Shown: positions 1 to 4,195 of the stretch, piece after piece | How the letters are laid out: every line of letters begins with the position of its first letter | How positions within the stretch are numbered: position 1 is the stretch's first letter | Assembly (NCBI GenBank): GCA_964344775.1 | Contig: CAYFOO010000072.1 | Coordinates: forward strand, 1-6,535 | Origin: CAYFMH01 sp964344775 | GTDB lineage: Bacteria; Patescibacteriota; Gracilibacteria; UBA4473 | DNA length: 6,535 bases | Reading direction: 5' to 3' | Position numbers and translations under genes: made by a program | The notes under the pieces: model-generated | Told to the model about the DNA's origin: nothing | Databases searched by the model: none | Seen by the model: the letters and a program-made list of their open reading frames with translations, nothing else

Positions 1-53
1 ATTATGTGATTTTCCCTCAATATTAGGATCTTATTTTGTTACTTCTCCTAAGT

Positions 54-95
54 TAAAACTGAAGGGTTGCACCAACCCCTCTTTATTGCTTTTAA
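54..95 (+). terminator. Possible transcription terminator hairpin in the left intergenic region
   Basis: A perfect 6-bp stem (GGGTTG at 64-69, CAACCC at 73-78) encloses a CAC triloop. An outer TTAAAA (54-59) can also pair with TTTTAA (90-95) across an interior loop. A pyrimidine-rich stretch ending in TTTT follows on the plus strand. This could end transcription of a gene off the left edge before the protease promoter. The U-tract is interrupted, so the hairpin could instead be an intergenic palindromic repeat. Bases 1-53 hold no convincing coding sequence. Confidence 0.35.
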
Positions 96-147
96 ATTGT
101 AAAAGAGCTATACTTTTTTACACATTTTATTTTGTATGTCAAAATAC

Positions 148-176
148 TTGTTTTTAGCTTGTTTTTATGTTATAAT
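148..176 (+). promoter_or_regulatory. Extended -10 sigma70-type promoter for the S8 protease
   Basis: TTGTTT (148-153) is separated by exactly 17 bases from a consensus TATAAT (171-176). The -10 is preceded by TGT (168-170), giving the extended TGn-TATAAT form. Transcription would begin near 183, leaving a leader of about 25 bases before the ATG at 208. This is the best housekeeping promoter in the window. An AGGG at 184-187 is too far from the ATG (20 bases) to be a normal ribosome binding site. Confidence 0.7.
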
Positions 177-207
177 AAAGATTAGGGTATGATTTAATTC
201 TTATAAA

Positions 208-1434
208 ATGAAAAACAAATTAATGGCGTTGGTAGACAATTTTCTCGTTCCGATGACTTTGATGGTCATCGTCGCGACTGCTGGAGTGGTGGGAGTGGTT
301 GATTTTTTTGAGTCTTCTACACTCAAAGCAGACCTCACCGAAAAGAACACCAGGAAGATCGTGGTTTTTCATCAAAATGTAAAAGAGGAAGGAGCGAAGG
401 AAAATGTTATCAAAAAAAGAGGGGGGAAAAAAGTGAAACACTTGAAATTAATAAACGCAGTTGTGGCGGATATTGATTCAATCTCAGCAGAAGCGGCTCT
501 TTTGTCTGAGGCAGATGTTCTGCGAATTGATGAGGATATTCTGGTAGAAATCAACAAAAAAGGGAATGCAAACAATCCAAAGGATCAAATAATTCCTTGG
601 GGAATTGAAAGAGTGGGGGCTCCAGCTGCTCAAAATCAAGTGACTGGTCCGCGACAAAAAGTGGCGATTATCGATACGGGGATTGATCTAGATCACCCAG
701 ATCTCCAAGCAAACATCAAAGGAAGCTACAACGCCATTGATCCTACGATTTCTGCTGATGATGATCATGGACATGGTTCGCATGTGGCGGGAGTTATTGC
801 GGCTGTAGATAACAAGTTTGGTGTAGTAGGGGCGGGACCAAAGATTAAACTTTATGCAGCTAAAGCTATTAGCAAAACTGGATCTGGATATCTCTCAGAT
901 ATCATTGAAGGAATTGATTGGGCGATTGCGAATGATGTAGCAGTGATCAACATGAGTATTGGAACACCAGCCAATATTCGTTCTTTTCATGAAGCAGTTC
1001 AAAAAGCTTATGATGCGGGGATTACCGTGGTGTGTTCTGCTGGAAACACTCGAAGCTCCGTTCATTATCCAGCAGCTTATCCAGAGACGATTGCTGTTTC
1101 TGCTGTTGCGGCCAATGATACCTTTGCTTGGTGGTCAAATCGTGGACCACAGATAGACCTTTCGGCTCCAGGGGTGTACATTTATTCTGCACTCAAAAAT
1201 GGTGGATACGGATTTAAAAATGGAACTTCCATGGCGGCTCCACATGTGACTGCGGCTGCTGCACTGGTGCAGGCTGGTTTTGTCAGTTTGCATGACGCAG
1301 ATGGAGATGGGGACTGGGATCCAGATGAAGTGAAGCTGAAACTACGAGAAACAGCTGAAGATCTTGGTCCAGTAGGATTTGATATTTATTACGGAGCGGG
1401 AATTCTCGATGTGGAAGCGGCACTAGCTAGGTAA
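208..1434 (+). CDS. S8 family serine protease (subtilase), membrane-anchored or secreted, with EF-hand-like loop
   Basis: This is a subtilisin-like serine endopeptidase of 408 residues. A short basic N-terminus (MKNK) precedes a hydrophobic segment at about 12-33, which is either a signal peptide or a signal anchor, since no clear AxA cleavage site is seen. Residues 48-116 resemble an I9-type inhibitor propeptide (KIVVFHQ near its start, VLRIDEDILVEI at its end). The catalytic domain spans about 128-408. The triad is Asp156 (VAIIDTGID), His189 (DHGHGSHVAG) and Ser341 (NGTSMAAPHV), with oxyanion-hole Asn280 (SAGN), so the enzyme should be active outside the membrane after propeptide removal. 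Between the Ser341 helix and the last helix, residues 363-374 form a canonical 12-residue EF-hand loop (D, D, D, G, W, E at positions 1, 3, 5, 6, 8, 12). The ATG at 208 is chosen because it supplies the basic n-region. No Shine-Dalgarno is visible. The gene appears monocistronic, driven by the promoter at 148-176. Its substrate is unknown. Confidence 0.95.
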   Translation: MKNKLMALVDNFLVPMTLMVIVATAGVVGVVDFFESSTLKADLTEKNTRKIVVFHQNVKEEGAKENVIKKRGGKKVKHLKLINAVVADIDSISAEAALLSEADVLRIDEDILVEINKKGNANNPKDQIIPWGIERVGAPAAQNQVTGPRQKVAIIDTGIDLDHPDLQANIKGSYNAIDPTISADDDHGHGSHVAGVIAAVDNKFGVVGAGPKIKLYAAKAISKTGSGYLSDIIEGIDWAIANDVAVINMSIGTPANIRSFHEAVQKAYDAGITVVCSAGNTRSSVHYPAAYPETIAVSAVAANDTFAWWSNRGPQIDLSAPGVYIYSALKNGGYGFKNGTSMAAPHVTAAAALVQAGFVSLHDADGDGDWDPDEVKLKLRETAEDLGPVGFDIYYGAGILDVEAALAR

Positions 1435-1564
1435 AAAGTTAAAGGTGGGAAGTTGTAGGTTGTAAGTTGTAAGGAATAATTTAATTTAAGCCCTAGCCTA
1501 CTCCTCCCGACAAGTCGGGATACGAAGGCCGGACAACCTACCACCTTCCACTTACAACTTTTTA
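1432..1564. repeat. Imperfect 32-base inverted repeat between convergent genes, built of degenerate 7-base units; likely bidirectional terminator
   Basis: Bases 1432-1463 match the reverse complement of 1533-1564 at 26 of 32 positions. Both arms consist of 7-base units related to AAGTTGT: at least five in the left arm and its continuation (1436-1470, decaying to about 1484), and four in the right arm read on the minus strand (1533-1560). The arms overlap both flanking stop codons (protease TAA at 1432-1434, regulator TAA at 1562-1564). The ends are AAAAAG and CTTTTT, so a transcript from either side would form a long stem followed by a U-rich run. This fits a shared terminator, while the tandem units suggest an intergenic repeat family. 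About 70 bases lie between the arms. Confidence 0.65.
1496..1529. repeat. GC-rich hairpin core inside the inverted repeat
   Basis: TCCCGAC (1505-1511) and GTCGGGA (1514-1520) are perfect reverse complements. In practice they would fold as a 6-bp stem with a CAAG tetraloop. Outer GCCT (1496-1499) and AGGC (1526-1529) can extend the stem past an interior loop. No U-tract follows directly, so this core alone is not a classical terminator. Its GACAAG-containing loop resembles the hairpin at 4168-4186. Confidence 0.6.
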
Positions 1565-2302
1565 TTTTTTCGCAAAGTGCCACATGATTCCAAATATTTG
1601 CCGTTGAGTTTCTGCCACAGGTTTTGATTCAATCAAGATGGCGAAGGGGTAGGGGGCAAATGAAGCCATCATCATCGAGTTGTCGAAGATTTTTATTTCG
1701 TTTTCTACTTGGAAGTATTTGGGATTGAGCAATCGGATTTCTCGGTAGTTATTAGTGTCGTTGGCAACTACTTTTTTCCCAAAATCATCATCTGGGGCTA
1801 GTCCACGGAGAAATATTTTTTTTCTTTTTCGTTTGGCAATGTATTCTGCTTCGTACTCTGGCCAAAAATCCCGAATTCTCTGGGAATTGGCGTAGTTACA
1901 GATTTCTGTTTTAGCTTTGAGTGTTTCGGCGTAGGCTTTTTTGATCCCGGCGAGTCCTTCAAAAAACTGCACCGTGGGTTGAAATTCATGGGCCTGCATG
2001 AGATTTTTGAGATCGGGGAGTGCTTCTGCGAGTGCTTTTACTTTTTGTTTGGCTTCAGAGAGAACTTGATCTGGAGCTACAGCCAAGAATTTTTGCACCC
2101 CTTTTTGCGGAGCTATTTTTACGATGCCTTTTTCGAGGAGTTTCTCGAGGATGCCGTAGGTGGTCACTCGGTTGAGTCCGGCATTCTTGGCGATTTCTGA
2201 TACAGGAGCATTCCCTGTTTTTAGGGCAGAGAGATAGATTTGAGATTCTTTTTTTGAGAGTCCGATTCCGGTAATTCGTTCCTTTAAAATATTTTCGTTC
2301 AT
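1562..2302 (-). CDS. TrmB-family winged-helix transcriptional regulator
   Basis: This is a cytoplasmic DNA-binding regulator of 246 residues. Residues about 12-75 form a TrmB-type winged helix: LSKKESQIYLSALKTG, then the helix-turn-helix PVSEIAKNAGLNRVTTYGIL and a wing at KGVQKFLAVAP. A helical linker (about 78-103, EAKQKVKALAEALPDL) probably mediates dimerisation. The C-terminal half (about 108-246, starting VQFFEGLAGIKKAY) resembles the effector domain attached to many bacterial TrmB-like proteins. TrmB members studied in archaea sense sugars, but the ligand here is unknown. The frame is open to a TTG at 2308, but the ATG at 2302 (MNENILKERI) is the more likely start; neither has a Shine-Dalgarno. 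The gene diverges from the 139-residue protein gene and converges on the protease. Nearby xfp and ackA make regulation of sugar or acetate metabolism plausible, but this is inference. Confidence 0.85.
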   Translation of the reverse strand: MNENILKERITGIGLSKKESQIYLSALKTGNAPVSEIAKNAGLNRVTTYGILEKLLEKGIVKIAPQKGVQKFLAVAPDQVLSEAKQKVKALAEALPDLKNLMQAHEFQPTVQFFEGLAGIKKAYAETLKAKTEICNYANSQRIRDFWPEYEAEYIAKRKRKKIFLRGLAPDDDFGKKVVANDTNNYREIRLLNPKYFQVENEIKIFDNSMMMASFAPYPFAILIESKPVAETQRQIFGIMWHFAKK

Positions 2303-2330
2303 TTGCAAGCTGTAATTTTACAAAACAAAA

Positions 2331-2362
2331 AAATAATTATTTTTAATTATTTGTTGAAACAA
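2331..2362. promoter_or_regulatory. AT-rich dyads in the regulator leader; candidate autoregulatory operator
   Basis: AAATAATTA (2331-2339) and TAATTATTT (2344-2352) form a perfect 9-bp inverted repeat with a 4-base spacer. Beside it, TTGTT (2351-2355) and AACAA (2358-2362) form a second, 5-bp dyad. Both lie between the candidate minus-strand promoter (2368-2395) and the regulator ATG, roughly +1 to +30 of the predicted transcript, where a bound repressor would block initiation or clearance. TTAATTATTT recurs at 2568-2577 just before the divergent gene. Very AT-rich DNA makes dyads easily by chance, so confidence is modest. Confidence 0.35.
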
Positions 2363-2367
2363 AGGGG

Positions 2368-2395
2368 ACTATACTGTTGTAGGAAATTTCGACAA
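2368..2395 (-). promoter_or_regulatory. Candidate sigma70-type promoter for the TrmB-family regulator
   Basis: Read on the minus strand, TTGTCG (2390-2395, four of six consensus bases) is followed after 16 bases by TATAGT (2368-2373, five of six). Transcription would begin near 2361, giving a leader of about 60 bases before the ATG at 2302. The leader contains the dyads at 2331-2362. Confidence 0.45.
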
Positions 2396-2418
2396 ATTTT
2401 TATTTTTCAAAAAAGGTA

Positions 2419-2447
2419 TTGAGGTTCTCTTTTTTAGAGAGTAAAAT
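2419..2447 (+). promoter_or_regulatory. Distal candidate promoter for the 139-residue protein, with a dyad in its spacer
   Basis: TTGAGG (2419-2424) lies 17 bases from TAAAAT (2442-2447, five of six consensus bases). The spacer is largely occupied by a short inverted repeat, TCTCT (2426-2430) and AGAGA (2436-2440), where a repressor or a MerR-like activator could act. The dyad arms are only 5 bp, so this may be coincidence. The leader would be about 130 bases. Confidence 0.3.
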
Positions 2448-2494
2448 TTTTACAGATCTTTTGTTTTGGCTTTGTGAAAGGAATGGTGCAGGTA

Positions 2495-2522
2495 TTGACT
2501 TTTTATTAAAAATAAGTATAAA
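2495..2522 (+). promoter_or_regulatory. Proximal candidate sigma70-type promoter for the 139-residue protein
   Basis: TTGACT (2495-2500, five of six consensus bases) is followed after 16 bases by TATAAA (2517-2522, five of six). Transcription would start near 2529, leaving a leader of about 53 AT-rich bases before the ATG at 2583. This is the better of the two candidates for this gene. Confidence 0.5.
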
Positions 2523-2582
2523 AATGTAGCAAAAAGAAATCAAAATTAAAAAATTATTTTTTATTTCTTAATTATTTAAAAA

Positions 2583-3002
2583 ATGAGTGCAGAATCAACA
2601 CTGGAATTCGCAGGGGGGAGGAAATCAGTGCTTCTTCGTTATTTTGAAACTATGCCAAAAGTTTTTGAAGGAGAAAGATATTTTGATGGTGCTTTTGAAG
2701 TAAAAGCTGATCCAGATCAGCCTGGGGTTTTGAGCATAACTATATCGGCAGAAGTTTCGGCTGGAGAAATTTCTCTTTGTCGAACAGATATTATCGATCC
2801 AGGATCTCCACTTCGTCAAGCACTGGAAGCAAAGTTTCGTGCTGTGCAGCTTAATGGAGAAATGTTGGAATTAGCTCCAAAAGAGTTAGTGGCAAACGCT
2901 GTCCTAGAAGAAACTGCTGGTAAATTTTGGGGAAGAATTACAGGAGCTTTGGCTCGATTTGGAAAGGGAAGAGATATTGAAGAGCAACCAGTTCATGCCT
3001 AG
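2583..3002 (+). CDS. Unrecognised 139-residue protein
   Basis: I do not recognise a family. The frame has coding character, running 139 codons with a balanced, slightly acidic composition and a clear promoter upstream. There is no signal peptide or membrane segment, so a cytoplasmic location is likely. Residues about 15-70 look strand-rich (SVLLRYFETMPKVFEGERYF, then VLSITISAEVSAGEISL). About 75-113 look helical (SPLRQALEAKFRAVQ, then PKELVANAVLEETAGKFW), and the tail is charged. One cysteine is present and no metal-binding or catalytic motif is evident. The ATG at 2583 lacks a Shine-Dalgarno but follows an AT-rich leader, and no better start lies close. The gene diverges from the TrmB-type regulator, a common arrangement for a regulator's target, and its TAG overlaps the ackA TAG. 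It could be a lineage-restricted protein. Confidence 0.7.
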   Translation: MSAESTLEFAGGRKSVLLRYFETMPKVFEGERYFDGAFEVKADPDQPGVLSITISAEVSAGEISLCRTDIIDPGSPLRQALEAKFRAVQLNGEMLELAPKELVANAVLEETAGKFWGRITGALARFGKGRDIEEQPVHA

Positions 3003-4072
3003 GAAATCTCTCGAGCTATTTCCACATTCTCAGCCACTTCCACCACCATTGTTTTTTTTGTATCCGAAAATCCGAGGATTCTGAGTTTTTCAGTAATTTT
3101 GTTTCTGATCACTTCGCTGCCGATCCCAATTCCACCCGAAAAAGTGATTAGATCTATGCCCTGCAGTACGCCGTAGTAGGCAAAGATGTATTTTGCGATT
3201 CGGTAGACAAACATCTCCACGGCTAGTTTGCAGTCCGGGTCTCCGGCTTCGGCTTTTTCTACCACGAGTTTCATGTCATCAGTTCCGGTGACGCCTTTGA
3301 TCCCTGATTTTTTATTCAGGATTTCGAGAATTTCTGCACTTGAGAGGCCGGCATTTTTCTCCAAATAATCCAAAATCCCTGGATCGATGTCTCCAGATCG
3401 GGAGATCATCATGACCCCTTCGAGAGGGGTAAATCCCATGGAGGTGTCGATGGATTTTCCGTTTTTTACGGCTGTGATGGAGGCACCGCCGCCGAGGTGA
3501 CAGAGGATGATATTTTCTGGCAAATTTCCCAGTTTTTCTTCCACTTGTCTCAGCACTGACTGACAGGCGATTCCGTGGAAACCGTACTTTTGGATTTTGT
3601 GTTTTTCGGCCAGGTCTTTCGGAATCGCGTAGGTTCTTGCCACTTCCGGGATCGTGTTGTGGAAGGCCGTGTCGAAGATGCCATAAATTTCTACTTCTTT
3701 TGTTTGGCTCCAGATTTGTTCGATAATTTTTAGGGCTGGGGGATTGTGGAGGGGGGCGAGAACGGAAAGGCTTTTAAGCTCTTCAAACACTTCCTCATCG
3801 ATCAAGGTGGTGGATTTGAATTTATTTCCTCCGTGGACGATGCGGATGCCGATTTTTTGTATTTCTTCGAGTGATTTTAAGTATCCCTGGTCGATCAGAT
3901 GTTGGATGAAAAAAGAAAAGCTGTTTTCAAAATCTTTTTCCGTAATTTCTTGATCATCAAAAGTGAAGGTTGTTTCTTTTTTTCGGAATTTTCCCTCGGC
4001 GATTAATTTTTGATCGTCAAAAAGTGAGTATTTGGAGGATGTGGAGCCGGGGTTGATTGTAATTATCTTCAT
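2999..4072 (-). CDS. ackA: Acetate kinase (short form)
   Basis: This enzyme catalyses acetyl-phosphate + ADP to acetate + ATP in the cytoplasm (ASKHA kinase fold). It has 357 residues against about 400 for typical AckA. Landmarks are Asn7 in the phosphate loop (TINPGSTSSK), Arg77 (RIVHGG), APLHNP at 106-111, Asp134 (FDTAFH), His166 (YGFHG), His192 (CHLGGGAS) and Arg225 (SRSGDID). These align, from memory, with Asn7, Arg91, Asp148, His180, His208 and Arg241 of the Methanosarcina enzyme at steady offsets. Glu348 matches the metal-binding Glu of the usual C-terminal NEE motif, so catalysis should be intact. Oddities: NPGSTS recalls butyrate kinases, the nucleotide-site GGIGEN is GGIGIG (313-318), and about 20 residues are missing between there and the C-terminus. 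Start ATG at 4072 has no Shine-Dalgarno. It lies 123 bases downstream of xfp, probably co-transcribed, and would consume its acetyl-phosphate. It could act on propionate too. Confidence 0.93.
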   Translation of the reverse strand: MKIITINPGSTSSKYSLFDDQKLIAEGKFRKKETTFTFDDQEITEKDFENSFSFFIQHLIDQGYLKSLEEIQKIGIRIVHGGNKFKSTTLIDEEVFEELKSLSVLAPLHNPPALKIIEQIWSQTKEVEIYGIFDTAFHNTIPEVARTYAIPKDLAEKHKIQKYGFHGIACQSVLRQVEEKLGNLPENIILCHLGGGASITAVKNGKSIDTSMGFTPLEGVMMISRSGDIDPGILDYLEKNAGLSSAEILEILNKKSGIKGVTGTDDMKLVVEKAEAGDPDCKLAVEMFVYRIAKYIFAYYGVLQGIDLITFSGGIGIGSEVIRNKITEKLRILGFSDTKKTMVVEVAENVEIAREIS

Positions 4073-4074
4073 AA

Positions 4075-4109
4075 TTTAATTATTAATTAAAAATTACGAA
4101 TTACAAATT
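4075..4109 (-). repeat. Five degenerate 7-base tandem units directly upstream of ackA
   Basis: Read on the minus strand, five consecutive 7-base units each begin AATT (for example AATTTGT at 4103-4109 and AATTCGT at 4096-4102) and end two bases before the ackA ATG. The later units decay to AATTAAT and AATTAAA. The first unit differs by one base from the AAGTTGT unit in the 1436-1560 repeat. The array occupies the region that would carry the ackA ribosome binding site, and no Shine-Dalgarno is present in it. Confidence 0.5.
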
Positions 4110-4112
4110 ATA
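4107..4112 (-). promoter_or_regulatory. Lone consensus -10 box that might give ackA an internal promoter
   Basis: TATAAT read on the minus strand is a perfect -10 match, placed so that transcription would begin about 27 bases before the ackA ATG. No acceptable -35 lies 16-18 bases upstream, where the sequence is part of the palindromic repeat, so this is a weak call in AT-rich DNA. Confidence 0.2.
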
Positions 4113-4117
4113 CCTCT

Positions 4118-4191
4118 TGGTCATTCCGGTTTGCCCAGAATCCTATCGGTTGTGCAGCTGTAACCAGATCCTGGACAAGCCAGGATGACCA
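4118..4191. repeat. Inverted pair of palindromic (REP/BIME-like) hairpins in the xfp-ackA spacer
   Basis: Bases 4118-4142 match the reverse complement of 4167-4191 at 20 of 25 positions, and all five differences are transitions, several of which still allow G-U pairing in RNA. Each arm is also a hairpin. The right arm has ATCCTGG (4168-4174), loop ACAAG, CCAGGAT (4180-4186); the left arm has an equivalent 7-bp stem with one wobble pair. About 24 bases separate the arms. The element begins five bases beyond the xfp stop codon. It may stabilise the 3' end of the xfp message or attenuate read-through into ackA. There is no transposase nearby. Confidence 0.65.
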
Positions 4192-4195
4192 TAAT

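Noticed and set aside
2..157. Open plus-strand frame entering from the left edge and ending in TAG at 155-157, possibly the tail of an upstream gene.
   Set aside because: It is only 51 residues in AT-rich DNA, has low-complexity composition, and runs through a hairpin and into the protease -35 box. It does not resemble a real C-terminus.
189..197. Two-codon upstream ORF (ATG ATT TAA) in the protease leader, as a possible translational control element.
   Set aside because: The AGGG in front of it is too close to the ATG for initiation, and such a mini-ORF is expected by chance in this AT-rich leader.
1436..1560. Possible integron attC site, because of the GTT/AAC-containing inverted arms and structured core.
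   Set aside because: The R' and R'' boxes do not fit GTTRRRY and RYYYAAC at the arm ends, the arms are periodic, and there is no integrase or cassette array.
1432..1564. Short tandem units as a CRISPR-like array.
   Set aside because: The units are 7 bases with no unique spacers and no cas genes nearby.
2303..2308. TTG at 2306-2308 as the start of the TrmB-type regulator.
   Set aside because: It would add only two residues, lacks a Shine-Dalgarno, and an ATG follows immediately at 2300-2302, with the conserved domain starting about ten residues later.
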